Under the pieces are notes generated by a model. That model searched no databases. It was not told the DNA's origin and saw only the letters and a program-made list of their open reading frames with translations. DNA of 64,000 nucleotides from Lachnospiraceae bacterium (lineage in GTDB: Bacteria; Bacillota; Clostridia; Lachnospirales; Lachnospiraceae): the NCBI GenBank assembly GCA_030524525.1, contig JAUNGI010000001.1:46841-110840 (forward strand), written 5' to 3'. Every line of letters begins with the position of its first letter. Within the stretch, counting starts at the first letter, position 1. Positions 1 through 8,381 of the stretch are shown here, piece after piece. Made by a program: the position numbers and the translations under genes.

Positions 1-1982
1 TCCCCCGTCACGACATTGAATTTTTCCTGCAAAAGCTCCGACCAAACGATGATCTCGTTTTCCGCAAGCTCCTGCTTTTCTCCGTCCAGCCATGCGATCT
101 CAACGCCTTCGACATTTTTTACCGCGCCGAGCGTGAGGAATTCGCTGCCAAACCAGAAATCGTCCGTAAGCACCAGATCTCCGTTCAAGGAGGTGGAGGC
201 GGGAAGTCCGTGGAACGGAACCGCGTCCGTATCTCCGACGAAAAGCACCGTCGCCAGACTGTAATTCTTGGCGTAGCTCAGCTCCTCCGACATGGCGTAC
301 GCGGTCAGGCTCTCCACCGTGCTCAGCGTATCCACGTCTCTTGTCAGAAGCTCCTCGTAGCGTTCAATGTCAAGATTCGTATCCACCACGCCGCAGATCG
401 TAAACGTCATGTTGGAAAGCTCCAGCTTTTTTCCAAGCAGATCCTCATAGCTCTTAACGGAAACCTCCGTCCCGTCCTGAAGCATGCCGTATTTCAAAAG
501 AATGTCCGCATGGTACTTGCTGATCGCCGCGTCCTGCGTTCCCGCCTTGGGAAGCGCTCCCGCAGCAAGCGAATAGTTCATGACCGAAAGCTCTTGCTCG
601 GTGGTCACGGTATAGCCCTGAAAACTCGGATCCGTCAGCTCCTGTGCAAACCAGTTATAAACCTCCGTTTCGTGTTCCGCAAGCTGCTCGGAGAAGCCGA
701 TCGACATATCGCCCGAAAAGCGATTGACCTTTATCATCGACAAACCGGTATCCTTCTCGATCTCCGCTACGTCTTCTTCCGAAAATCCCACGGGCGACCA
801 ATAAAAATGATCCTCGCCGTCTCCCCAGTCCATGTTCTGCCGCACGACCTTTTCAAACGCGGCATATTTCACCTCGCTGTCTTGGAGCGAGTCCATTAAG
901 CTCTGTTCAAAATTAAAGCTTCCGCAGGTGTCGGCAAACGCAAAGAGCGTAAAGCTGACAACCGACAGCAGAATCGTAAAGAAGAGCCGCAGCTTCTTAT
1001 ATTTCAGGCTGCTCGCCCCCATGGCAAACGCCTTTTTCATCGGCAGCTTTGATTTTATCATGGAAAACTGCTCGCTCAGACGATTGACGATTCGGCTCTC
1101 GTCGGTGGCGCGAAACCTTTTGTTATGCCCCTTCGACGTTTTGACCGAAACGACCGCCTCGTTCTGGGAAAGCGCAAGCAGATATTCGTTAATGGCGATC
1201 CGATCCGCCTCGGTCAGCTGATAACGGCTGGGAATGCGAATGGCGTTTTCCTCAAAAACGATTTCCGTATCGGCGGTTCGAAACTCCGCCGTCTCCTCGC
1301 CGCCCTCTTGATCCCACTCCACGTCGGAAACGATCTTTCCGTCCGCCAGCTCAATGATCCGGTCGGCATAGCGCTCCGAAAATTCCCGGTCGTGCGAAAC
1401 AATAATGACAAGACGCTCCTTCGAGAGACGCTTCAGCGTGTCGAACACCTGCTTTCCGGTATTGCTGTCCAGCGCTCCGGTCGGTTCGTCCGCCATGATG
1501 ATGCGCGGATTTTTCACAAGCGCGCGGGCGATCGCAACACGCTGCAGCTGTCCGCCGGAAAGCTCGTTCGGCTTCCGATCTCCGTAGCCCTCAAGATCGA
1601 CTTCTTTCAGAATGGCGTTGATCTCCTCGTCCTCCGCCTTTCTTCCCTGCAGTTCGATCGCCAGCGCAATGTTGGCGCCGACCGAAAATTCCTTTAATAT
1701 GTTATATTCCTGAAAAATAAAGCCGACATAGGTATTCCGATACGAGTCAAAATCGCTCTGCGAAAACTCCTTCGTGGAAGTTCCCGCAATCACAATATCT
1801 CCGGACGAGTACCGATCGAGACCGCCGAGCAGATTCAGCAGCGTCGATTTGCCGCTTCCCGACTTGCCAAGCAGAAACACCATGCCGGTATCCGGGAATT
1901 TGATCGACACATGATCCAGCGCCTGCACCGGCACGCCTTTTTTAGGCTTATACACCTTACATAAGTCCTTGACCTCTAACAT
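1..1982 (-). CDS. MacB/FtsX-type ABC exporter, fused ATPase and permease (3' end outside window)
   Basis: The frame is open from an ATG at 1982 to the window edge, giving at least 660 residues without a stop. Residues 1-230 are an ABC ATPase: Walker [10 protein letters not shown] at 39-47, signature [16 protein letters not shown], Walker [14 protein letters not shown]. After a linker, a membrane segment ([17 protein letters not shown]) near residue 335 opens a long presumably extracellular domain, as in MacB/FtsX fusions. GGAGGTAAGAA precedes the start. Fused exporters of this kind in Firmicutes move peptides or act in antimicrobial resistance; the substrate cannot be read. The remaining FtsX membrane segments should lie beyond base 1. 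Its own promoter was not convincingly found. Confidence 0.85.
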   Translation of the reverse strand, partial: MLEVKDLCKVYKPKKGVPVQALDHVSIKFPDTGMVFLLGKSGSGKSTLLNLLGGLDRYSSGDIVIAGTSTKEFSQSDFDSYRNTYVGFIFQEYNILKEFSVGANIALAIELQGRKAEDEEINAILKEVDLEGYGDRKPNELSGGQLQRVAIARALVKNPRIIMADEPTGALDSNTGKQVFDTLKRLSKERLVIIVSHDREFSERYADRIIELADGKIVSDVEWDQEGGEETAEFRTADTEIVFEENAIRIPSRYQLTEADRIAINEYLLALSQNEAVVSVKTSKGHNKRFRATDESRIVNRLSEQFSMIKSKLPMKKAFAMGASSLKYKKLRLFFTILLSVVSFTLFAFADTCGSFNFEQSLMDSLQDSEVKYAAFEKVVRQNMDWGDGEDHFYWSPVGFSEEDVAEIEKDTGLSMIKVNRFSGDMSIGFSEQLAEHETEVYNWFAQELTDPSFQGYTVTTEQELSVMNYSLAAGALPKAGTQDAAISKYHADILLKYGMLQDGTEVSVKSYEDLLGKKLELSNMTFTICGVVDTNLDIERYEELLTRDVDTLSTVESLTAYAMSEELSYAKNYSLATVLFVGDTDAVPFHGLPASTSLNGDLVLTDDFWFGSEFLTLGAVKNVEGVEIAWLDGEKQELAENEIIVWSELLQEKFNVVTG

Positions 1983-2170
1983 TTCTTACCTCCGAAATCT
2001 GAAAGCGTTTTTCAGCAGAGCCCCATTGCGGCAGACACGTTCCGCGCAGGCACACAGACCTCCGACCGCTCTGCGACGCTCCGGCGCAAATCGGTTAAAA
2101 TACAGTTTACCATAGATCGTGCGAAAAGTCCATGCCGCTCTCCCGGTTTTGTCCTGCGCGCCGCTCCTTT

Positions 2171-2242
2171 CTCCCTGTCGCAGTGCGATCCCCGCGGAGC
2201 GTTTTTTGTTTCATAGGACGCATTTTCCTATGAAACGAAAAA
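2171..2242 (+). repeat. Dispersed multi-hairpin element, copy A (5' truncated)
   Basis: This copy holds only the right half of the element seen complete at 5451 and 21107: the GCAGTGCGATCCCCGCGGAGCG block, then a terminal hairpin with arms TTTCATAGGA (2209-2218) and TCCTATGAAA (2226-2235), then an A-run. The arm bases differ from other copies but still pair. It fills most of the 346-base gap between the ABC gene and the ATC-hydrolase gene. The rest of that gap (1983-2170) shows nothing recognisable. Confidence 0.75.
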
Positions 2243-2269
2243 AGGACAGTCGATTTTTTCGGCTGTCCT
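2236..2269 (-). terminator. Intrinsic terminator of the ATC-hydrolase gene
   Basis: On the minus strand the arms AGGACAGCCGA and TCGACTGTCCT (plus-strand arms AGGACAG 2243-2249 and CTGTCCT 2263-2269) form an 11-pair stem with one G-U pair, followed by TTTTTTCG. The U-tract is the A-run at the end of repeat copy A. Confidence 0.75.
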
Positions 2270-2328
2270 CACAGGCTTGCATCGGACGGCTGCCGCCCGA
2301 TGCCCCGGAAGCCGTCGCGCTCCTGCCG

Positions 2329-2958
2329 TCAGCGCTCCCGGTCCCCGGTAATGTAATAATCGCAATAATCACCGTCCACGGCGATCGTATGCTCCCGATG
2401 CAGAACGCCGTGCTGAAGCGTAATCATCACATTGTCCAGCTCGCAGAACAGCGGCATCAGTTCCTCCACTCCCAGCCTTTTCGTATAGGCACAAATAGGG
2501 CAGCGGGTAATACGATAGTAGCAGGCTCCCTCGTGGGGCTGACCTGCAAAATCCACCTTAAAGGAAGAGGGATACTGTTTTTCCCTTTCCGGCGTATACC
2601 ATTTGACATACTTTGTGATGCTCTTTTTGTTGGCGGCCTTGCCCTTCGGGGTGTTCAGATCGGTCATGCCGAAATACCACTTCACATGATACAACGCCCG
2701 ACGCATAAGCTCCTGAACCGTTTCGGGCGGAATCTTCTTTTCGCTTGCCACATACGGCGAGACAAAGACCAAGGCAAATAACTCATTGTATGCCATCGGA
2801 TTATCGTCGCCGATATCGTCGGCCTCCTCTACCAGCTTTCGGTAAACGCCTTTGCTCTTTTTCATGATCTCATTTGCATAAGCCTTGCCGTACTTCTCCG
2901 TAAGCGTCTTTTTCATTGAGCCCCGAAACAGCCAAAAGTAAAATCCGTTATACTTCAT
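2329..2958 (-). CDS. L-2-amino-thiazoline-4-carboxylic acid hydrolase family protein
   Basis: A 209-residue soluble protein resembling the ATC hydrolase family, whose founding member opens 2-amino-thiazoline-4-carboxylate to N-carbamoyl-L-cysteine. The C-terminal half carries the family-like pattern RITRCPICAY, then a segment around LGVEELMPLFCELD and a final HTIAVDGDYCDYYI. The founding function is rarely shown for homologues, so the substrate is uncertain. GGGAGAAACGAG precedes the ATG at 2958; an internal Met at residue 15 is an alternative start. It is separated from the upstream flavin reductase by its own promoter and palindrome (3050-3097) and ends in a terminator at 2236-2269, so it looks monocistronic. 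Confidence 0.7.
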   Translation of the reverse strand: MKYNGFYFWLFRGSMKKTLTEKYGKAYANEIMKKSKGVYRKLVEEADDIGDDNPMAYNELFALVFVSPYVASEKKIPPETVQELMRRALYHVKWYFGMTDLNTPKGKAANKKSITKYVKWYTPEREKQYPSSFKVDFAGQPHEGACYYRITRCPICAYTKRLGVEELMPLFCELDNVMITLQHGVLHREHTIAVDGDYCDYYITGDRER

Positions 2959-3049
2959 CTCGTTTCTCCCTTCTACGGCAACGACACAAAGACACCGGCG
3001 TCAGAAGGAAACAGCAAGCCCGGAAGCTCTCCTTTGTCAAGCGGTCTTC

Positions 3050-3097
3050 GTTAGCGTGCGCTAACCTCATTTTACTACGTCCCTCCGCCTTTTTCAA
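3050..3097 (-). promoter_or_regulatory. Promoter plus perfect palindrome upstream of the ATC-hydrolase gene
   Basis: Read on minus: -35 TTGAAA (3092-3097), 17-base spacer, -10 TAAAAT (3069-3074). Just downstream lies the perfect inverted repeat GTTAGCG-CA-CGCTAAC (3050-3065), covering the expected transcription start. Its form and position fit a repressor operator such as one bound by a TetR-type dimer. No such regulator is encoded nearby, so the protein is unknown. Confidence 0.65.
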
Positions 3098-3101
3098 TAC
3101 G

Positions 3102-3689
3102 CTATGGCTGAAAATCCCTTGAAATGTGCAGGTGTTTTTTCCACTCTCCCATCTCGCCCAGCTTCTTTCCGATTGAAAAATAGCAATACGGTGCGTAGAC
3201 TGCGGGCCGCAGCTCTTCCAGATCAATTTTCTTCATATTCATATTCTCAAACTTCTTGTCGATCTGAATGTTCTTTATCTCCGCCAAAAAAAGATGAGCG
3301 CCGTCAAGCTCAACAACTTTTGTCACCTCGCATTCATAAGCCCAATGACATTCGTTAATGACAGGAACCTCTGCCCGCTCTCCCCATGTATAACCATAGG
3401 CAACTCCCTTTTTCTCTGCGTCCTCCCCTCTCGTATTTCCGAAATAGTCCGCCAGCCACAGAATATCTTCGGTAATCATATTCGCAGAAAATTTTCTTTC
3501 ACGCAGAATATTCGTTTTTGTCAGCTTGCTTCCCCCTATGGTCAACATCAGATGAGGAACCTTGTCAAAGGAAAAGCCGATCCATGTGATCACGCAAAAA
3601 TTCGGGCTTCCGGTTTCATTTTTTGTTCCGATAATATACATCGGCTGTGGACTGAATACCCAATCCGGCTGCATACTGACCTTTTCCAT
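3102..3689 (-). CDS. Flavin reductase-like (FMN-binding split barrel) protein
   Basis: A 195-residue protein of the flavin reductase-like split-barrel family; members bind FMN and often act as NAD(P)H:flavin reductases or ferric/quinone reductases. The N-terminal part (MYIIGTKNETGSPNFCVI, then TWIGFSF) and the core with SKLTKTNILRERKFSAN fit the family. I chose the ATG at 3689 because AAAGGAAAATTAT precedes it; an upstream ATG at 3722 has no better ribosome site. It is the third gene of a MarR, PNPOx-like, flavin reductase operon, suggesting a redox or xenobiotic response. Base composition is lower in GC than the housekeeping genes. Confidence 0.75.
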   Translation of the reverse strand: MEKVSMQPDWVFSPQPMYIIGTKNETGSPNFCVITWIGFSFDKVPHLMLTIGGSKLTKTNILRERKFSANMITEDILWLADYFGNTRGEDAEKKGVAYGYTWGERAEVPVINECHWAYECEVTKVVELDGAHLFLAEIKNIQIDKKFENMNMKKIDLEELRPAVYAPYCYFSIGKKLGEMGEWKKHLHISRDFQP

Positions 3690-3729
3690 ATAATTTTCCT
3701 TTCTTTGTTTCGTACGCTTCACCGCACGC

Positions 3730-4158
3730 TTATTTCAATTCTTCCCAAACAAAGCTTTCCGACTTCAAGTCGCAGTAGTGCCTGCCCCCAGTCGCCGTAA
3801 ATTTCAGCACGCAGTAGTCCGGGTCGTCCACTCCCTGCCGATAATACATCGTATCGCCGGTACGCCAGATTTCCCTCCTGCTCGCCGCATCCTGCAACAC
3901 CTCCATGGTTCCTGTCAGCATAAGTCCTTCGTAGCGAAAGCGCCCCTTATTATAAAAATAGATGCTTGCTTTCGGATTATTCCTATACTGCTGCGCACGC
4001 AGGGAGGAGGTATTTGTCGTAAAGTAAAAGCAATTCCCCTCTATTTTGCGCGGTACAAACATAGCCTTCATATTCGGAAACCCGTCTTCGTCTACCGAAG
4101 CCACAAACGCTGCCTTCTGCTTCTCTATAAACTCCAAAAGCTGTTCCCTTGTTTTCAT
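3730..4158 (-). CDS. Pyridoxamine 5'-phosphate oxidase family protein
   Basis: A 142-residue single-domain PNPOx-like split barrel. The pattern AAFVASVDEDGFPNMKAMF, followed by a strand of the FYFTTNTSS type and NPKASIYFY, is characteristic of small FMN- or F420/heme-binding members of this family, which are not usually true PdxH enzymes. The start ATG overlaps the last four bases of the MarR gene (ATGA type), indicating translational coupling. The pairing with a flavin reductase-like gene and a MarR regulator suggests a flavin-dependent detoxification unit; the substrate cannot be inferred. Confidence 0.8.
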   Translation of the reverse strand: MKTREQLLEFIEKQKAAFVASVDEDGFPNMKAMFVPRKIEGNCFYFTTNTSSLRAQQYRNNPKASIYFYNKGRFRYEGLMLTGTMEVLQDAASRREIWRTGDTMYYRQGVDDPDYCVLKFTATGGRHYCDLKSESFVWEELK

Positions 4159-4622
4159 AAAAATTCCTCCTTTGTTTTCGACTCATTTTTGTCATGCTCC
4201 GCCTTTGTCAGCGTGGCAAGAATTTTTGCCAGACAGCCTTCAAAGCTTTCCCGCTCCCTGTCGGAAAACCCCTGATAAAATAAGGCGTTCATTTGCTGCG
4301 AAACGGTCTCGTACCTTTCCCGCAGGGATTTCGCATATTCCGTAAGGGAGATCAGCGTTTGACGGCGGTTTTCCGGATTGATGTTTCTCTCCACCATCCC
4401 TTTTCTGACCATTCCGTCCACTACGACGGAAACCGTATTTTTCGCCAGAGAAGTTTTTTCACTGATTTCGCCGACCGAAAGGCTGTCCGTCTTCCAAAGA
4501 ATAAATAAAATACGCCCCTGCCCGCCGCTGATCTCAATTCCGTTTTCCAACAGCAGTCTTTCAAAGATCCTGTCCTGAAGCTGTTTGATCTGAGAAATAT
4601 AAAATCCTCCCTTTGTTTCCAA
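4155..4622 (-). CDS. MarR family transcriptional regulator
   Basis: A 155-residue winged-helix regulator. The central DNA-binding region (LSVGEISEKTSLAKNTVSVV, then DGMVRKGMVERNINPENRR) is the MarR recognition helix and wing with the typical charged wing tip. It is first in an operon with the PNPOx-like and flavin reductase genes and has a good promoter with a palindrome over the start point (4651-4700), the usual arrangement for autorepression relieved by a small phenolic or oxidising ligand. The ligand is unknown. Confidence 0.88.
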   Translation of the reverse strand: METKGGFYISQIKQLQDRIFERLLLENGIEISGGQGRILFILWKTDSLSVGEISEKTSLAKNTVSVVVDGMVRKGMVERNINPENRRQTLISLTEYAKSLRERYETVSQQMNALFYQGFSDRERESFEGCLAKILATLTKAEHDKNESKTKEEFL

Positions 4623-4650
4623 GACGCTTACCTCATGATCTATTTAGAAT

Positions 4651-4700
4651 TGTTCCATATAGAACAGTTCCAGTATAGCGCTTCTCCCCAAAAAATGCAA
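4651..4700 (-). promoter_or_regulatory. Promoter and likely MarR operator
   Basis: Minus strand: -35 TTGCAT (4695-4700), 17-base spacer, -10 TATACT (4672-4677). Downstream of the -10 is TGTTC-CATATA-GAACA (4651-4666), a 5-6-5 inverted repeat over the expected start of transcription. A second perfect palindrome, CCTATTT-G-AAATAGG (4708-4722), lies just upstream of the -35. Autoregulation is inferred from position and the family habit. Confidence 0.7.
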
Positions 4701-4824
4701 CTATCATCCTATTTGAAATAGGAGCCAACATTGAGTATAAGCGTCACCGCTCATACTATCTGTCGTTACAGGGATTCTAATCATCGGTTGTTCATGAAAA
4801 CTTATAGAAATGGACATGGCTTTG

Positions 4825-4833
4825 TGCTATAAT
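4825..4833 (+). promoter_or_regulatory. Extended -10 promoter of the 145-residue orphan
   Basis: TGCTATAAT (4825-4833) is a perfect extended -10 about 25 bases before the start codon; no good -35 is present, which an extended -10 can tolerate. GAGAGGTG follows as the ribosome site. Confidence 0.5.
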
Positions 4834-4858
4834 CTTCTGGCAAGAAGAGAGGTGCAGT

Positions 4859-5296
4859 ATGAAAAAGAGGTTTATCACAATCTCCGTTATATGTTGTGCG
4901 ATTATCACAGTGGTTGTTGGGATTATAGCTGTTCAAAAATATATGCGCAAAGCAGAAATGTCCGCAGAATATCAGGTCGTATCATTCGCTTCCGAAGAAG
5001 AAATGATAGCAACAATTTCCGGTAGTTGGGTTCGGACATACCATCTGTCAGGCGGTACTTCGGAGTCATACCTTAATTTTAATGACTATGTATGCAGCGA
5101 GTGGAGTAGTACATCGGATGTCGAAACCAAAAGCTACACCTTGGATTACCAAAATGGCAGAATTGTATTTGACACCGGATATTACTATGATATTGTCATA
5201 TATAAAGAAAAGACATATGTACGAATTACGCCAAATGCGAAACAGGAAGAATACTACTTCCTGTTTAAGAACAGCAATAAATCTGTTCCCGAATGA
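4859..5296 (+). CDS. Hypothetical membrane-anchored or secreted protein, AT-rich
   Basis: A 145-residue protein I do not recognise. Residues 1-28 (MKKRFITISVICCAIITVV and following) form a signal anchor or signal peptide; the rest is polar with aromatic strands (SESYLNFNDYV, GYYYDIVIYKEKTYVRI), suggesting a small extracellular beta-rich domain. It is one of only two plus-strand genes here, is much more AT-rich than its neighbours, and lies beside a repeat element, all of which fit acquisition by transfer. GAGAGGTG six bases before the ATG supports the start. No catalytic motif or lipobox is clear. Confidence 0.6.
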   Translation: MKKRFITISVICCAIITVVVGIIAVQKYMRKAEMSAEYQVVSFASEEEMIATISGSWVRTYHLSGGTSESYLNFNDYVCSEWSSTSDVETKSYTLDYQNGRIVFDTGYYYDIVIYKEKTYVRITPNAKQEEYYFLFKNSNKSVPE

Positions 5297-5450
5297 TATT
5301 TAACAGGGCAATTAGAATCTTACCCACGGGATTAGCTTCCCCAAGCCGTCCCCCGTTTTGAGTTGGAATTACACCGCATTCGCTCCGCTGCGGAAAATCC
5401 GCCCGGCAGGGAGACCTGCGTCTCGCCGCCTTTTCGCGCCAATTTAACAG
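5297..5450. other. Intergenic tract with local inverted repeats
   Basis: Between the orphan gene and repeat copy B are two small hairpins: CCGCA/TGCGG (5374-5378 with 5389-5393) and GCAGG-GAGA-CCTGC (5406-5419). No open frame with a ribosome site is supported. It may be part of another dispersed element, but only one copy occurs here. Confidence 0.35.
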
Positions 5451-5581
5451 AACAAAGAATCTCGCTTGCGAGATTCTCCGCCTGCGGCGGGTCGCTCTAG
5501 CGACACAGTTCCTCTCCGCCGCAGTGCGATCCCTGCGGAGCGTTTTTGTTTTATAGGAAACGCAGTTTCCTATAAAACAAA
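5451..5581 (+). repeat. Dispersed multi-hairpin element, copy B (full length)
   Basis: In order: hairpin 1 GAATCTCGC/GCGAGATTC (5457-5476); hairpin 2 CCGCC-TGC-GGCGG (5478-5490); hairpin 3 GTCGCT-CT-AGCGAC (5491-5504); a block with CTCCGC and GCGGAG arms (5513-5540); hairpin 5 with perfect 14-base arms GTTTTATAGGAAAC (5548-5561) and GTTTCCTATAAAAC (5565-5578), then an A-run. Copies A, C, D and E share these parts. Short frames across it read as Arg/Ser-rich peptides and are not credible genes. Confidence 0.85.
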
Positions 5582-5615
5582 AAATCGGACCGCCGCACTT
5601 GCGTGCGGCGGTCCG
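5577..5615 (-). terminator. Intrinsic terminator of mutS
   Basis: A 13-pair perfect stem (CGGACCGCCGCAC 5586-5598, loop TTGC, GTGCGGCGGTCCG 5603-5615) is followed on the minus strand by ATTTTTTG. The U-tract coincides with the end of repeat copy B. In the plus direction it could also stop transcription of the orphan gene. Confidence 0.85.
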
Positions 5616-5714
5616 GCTTTTGTCTCTCTGCAATTTTTCTTTGGTAAGTCCTCTTTGGTACGGGACTAGCATACCACAATTTCGTGTAGAAAAAAAGTGG
5701 AATTTGTAGGAAAA

Positions 5715-8378
5715 TCAATCGTTCAGCTCCTGCTGAAGCTGAAAAATAAAATTCAGCGCTTCGATCGGCGTCATCGTCGTGACCGGACAGTTCCGCAGCT
5801 TTGTCAGCACCGGATGCTCCGACTCCTCGGAAAACAAGCTGAGCTGTCCTTCGATCTCGCCGGACGCGGTCCGTTCCGAACGCTGATCGTCCCCGGCTTT
5901 TTTCGACCTGCCCGCAGGCTGCGCCTCGGCGATCTCGCGGGCGCGTCCCGCCAGATCGTTGCTGACCAGCTCCGCTACGATCTCCTTGGCGCGGGCAAGC
6001 ACCGGCTCCGGCACGCCCGCCAGCCTTGCGACCTGAATGCCGTAGCTCTTGTCGGCTCCGCCCCGAATGATCTTTCGCAGAAACACAATGTCGTCGCCCT
6101 GCTCCTTTACGGCAATACAGTAGTTTTTGACCCCCGCAAGCTTTCCTTCCAGCTCGGTCAGCTCGTGATAATGCGTCGCGAACAGCGTTTTTGCGCCGAT
6201 CAGCTTCGGATTCGCCACATGCTCGATGACCGCCCATGCGATCGCCAGACCGTCAAACGTGCTCGTACCCCTGCCGATCTCGTCGAGGATCAGCAGACTG
6301 TTTTTCGTCGCGTTCCGCAGAATGTTTGCCACCTCGTTCATTTCGACCATGAACGTACTCTGCCCGCTTGCCAGATCGTCCGAAGCGCCCACGCGCGTGA
6401 AGATGCGGTCCACCAGCCCGATCTGCGCCTCCTTTGCCGGGACAAAGCTGCCGATCTGCGCCATTAAAACGATCAGCGCGGTCTGCCGCATATAGGTCGA
6501 TTTTCCCGCCATATTCGGACCGGTGATAATGGCGATGCGCGATTCCTTATCGTCCAGCCGCGTATCGTTCGCAACGAACAGATCGCCGGAGATCATGCGC
6601 TCAACGACCGGATGCCTGCCGTCCAGAATCGTGATCGTCCCTTTTTCGGTAATTTCGGGACGCACATAGCGGTTGCGCTCCGCCACATACGCCAGCGACG
6701 CCAGCACGTCGATCACGGCGATCGCCTTCGCCGTCCGCTGGATGCGGGTCACTTCGGCGGCGACCCGTGCCCGCACATCGGAAAACAGCTCGTATTCCAA
6801 GGCGAACAGCCGATCCTCCGCGCCGAGGATCGTATCCTCCAGCTCTTTCAGCTCCGGCGTCGTGTAACGCTCCGCATTGACAAGCGTCTGCTTGCGGATC
6901 CAATGCTCCGGCACCAGCTCCTTGAAGGAATTCGTGACCTCCAGATAGTAGCCGAACACGCGGTTGAACTTGATCTTGAGGTTTTTGATGCCGGTGGCTT
7001 CCCGCTCTCTCGCCTCCAGATCCGCCAGCCACTGCTTGCCGTCGGTCTTTGCGGCGCGCAGCCGATCGACCTCCTCCGAATAGCCGCTGCGGATGATGCC
7101 GCCCTCCTTGACCGCGATCGGCGGTTCGGGGTCGATGCTCGCGGCGATCAGCTCCGAAAGGTCGGTCAGCGGATCCAGCCGATCCTCCTCCTCGCGCAGC
7201 AGCGCAGCGGAACAGTCCTGCAAAAGCGTCTTGATCGGCGCCACCATCGCGATCGAGGACTGAAAGGCGATCAGATCCCGCGGATTCGCGTTCTGATAAC
7301 TGACGCGGCAGACGAGCCGCTCCAGATCGTAAATCGCGTTCAGATATTCGCGCAGCTCCTCCCGGTTGATCAGGTTTTCGTTCAGCTCGGCGATCGCTTC
7401 CTGCCGCCGCACGATCTCCTTTTTTTCCAGAAGCGGCTGTTCTATGTAGAGACGCAGAAGACGCGCGCCCATCGCGGTCTTCGTCTTGTCCAGCACCCAC
7501 AGAAGCGAGCCCCGCTTCTGCTTTTCGCGAAGCGTTTCGCACAGCTCCAGATTCCGTCTTGTCGCGCTGTCCAGCACCATATATTTCCCGGTGGTATACG
7601 GATGTATGGCGGTAATATGGTTCAGCGCGATCTTCTGCGTTTCGTAAAGGTACTGCAAAACCGCGCCCGCCGCGTTGACGCCGATGCCCGTTTCGCTGAT
7701 TCCGAGTCCCAGCAGCGACTTGACATGAAAATGCGTCAGCAGCAGCCGTTCGCAGTTCCCGGTCTCGTAATACCAGTCGTCCAGCGGAGAAACAGCGATG
7801 CCGAGCCGGTTCTTTAAGTCCTCGACGTCCAGCTCGGACATAAAGAGCGAGGGATTGCACACGATCTCCACCGGCGCGAATTTGGTGATCTCGTCCACCG
7901 TCTTGCGCACGCTGTCCACCTCGGTCACAAAATAGTCCCCGGTCGAAACGTCCACGGTCGCAATGCCGTACTTGTCGTCCAGCCAGATGATCCCCATCAG
8001 GAAGTGGTTTTTCGCATCCTCCAAGCTTTGCTGCGCGGTGTTGGTGCCGGGCGTGACGATCCGCGTGACCTCGCGCTTGACCATTCCCTTCGCAAGCTTC
8101 GGGTCTTCCACCTGCTCGCAGATCGCGACGCGATAGCCCTTTTCCACCAACCGGGACAGGTACGAATCGACCGCATGATAAGGGACGCCGCACATTGGCG
8201 CGCGCTCCTCCATCCCGCAGCTCTTTCCGGTCAGCGTCAGCTCCAGCTCCTTGGAAACGACCTGCGCATCCTCGAAAAACATCTCGTAAAAATCGCCGAG
8301 GCGGTAAAACAAAATACAGCCCGGATACTTTTCCTTCGTCTCCAAGTAATGCTGCATCATTGGTGAAAGTTGTGCCAT
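5715..8378 (-). CDS. mutS: DNA mismatch repair protein MutS
   Basis: An 887-residue protein with the full MutS architecture: N-terminal mismatch-recognition domain with the Phe-x-Glu motif in RLGDFYEMFFEDA (residues 26-38), connector, lever and clamp, then the ABC-type ATPase with Walker A GPNMAGKST, LASGQSTFMVEM, Walker B LLILDEIGRGTSTFDG and a C-terminal helix-turn-helix tail. It binds base mismatches and recruits MutL. AGAGGTAGATC precedes the ATG, three bases after the rnhA stop, so it is the last gene of MutS-like, rnhA, mutS. mutL is not in the window. A strong terminator follows. Confidence 0.97.
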   Translation of the reverse strand: MAQLSPMMQHYLETKEKYPGCILFYRLGDFYEMFFEDAQVVSKELELTLTGKSCGMEERAPMCGVPYHAVDSYLSRLVEKGYRVAICEQVEDPKLAKGMVKREVTRIVTPGTNTAQQSLEDAKNHFLMGIIWLDDKYGIATVDVSTGDYFVTEVDSVRKTVDEITKFAPVEIVCNPSLFMSELDVEDLKNRLGIAVSPLDDWYYETGNCERLLLTHFHVKSLLGLGISETGIGVNAAGAVLQYLYETQKIALNHITAIHPYTTGKYMVLDSATRRNLELCETLREKQKRGSLLWVLDKTKTAMGARLLRLYIEQPLLEKKEIVRRQEAIAELNENLINREELREYLNAIYDLERLVCRVSYQNANPRDLIAFQSSIAMVAPIKTLLQDCSAALLREEEDRLDPLTDLSELIAASIDPEPPIAVKEGGIIRSGYSEEVDRLRAAKTDGKQWLADLEAREREATGIKNLKIKFNRVFGYYLEVTNSFKELVPEHWIRKQTLVNAERYTTPELKELEDTILGAEDRLFALEYELFSDVRARVAAEVTRIQRTAKAIAVIDVLASLAYVAERNRYVRPEITEKGTITILDGRHPVVERMISGDLFVANDTRLDDKESRIAIITGPNMAGKSTYMRQTALIVLMAQIGSFVPAKEAQIGLVDRIFTRVGASDDLASGQSTFMVEMNEVANILRNATKNSLLILDEIGRGTSTFDGLAIAWAVIEHVANPKLIGAKTLFATHYHELTELEGKLAGVKNYCIAVKEQGDDIVFLRKIIRGGADKSYGIQVARLAGVPEPVLARAKEIVAELVSNDLAGRAREIAEAQPAGRSKKAGDDQRSERTASGEIEGQLSLFSEESEHPVLTKLRNCPVTTMTPIEALNFIFQLQQELND

Positions 8379-8381
8379 GAT

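Noticed and set aside
2119-2781. A 220-codon plus-strand frame
   Set aside because: It crosses repeat copy A and is antisense to the ATC-hydrolase gene.
5265-5672. A 135-codon minus-strand frame across repeat copy B
   Set aside because: Its peptide is encoded by the hairpin element; similar nonsense frames arise at other copies, and there is no ribosome site.
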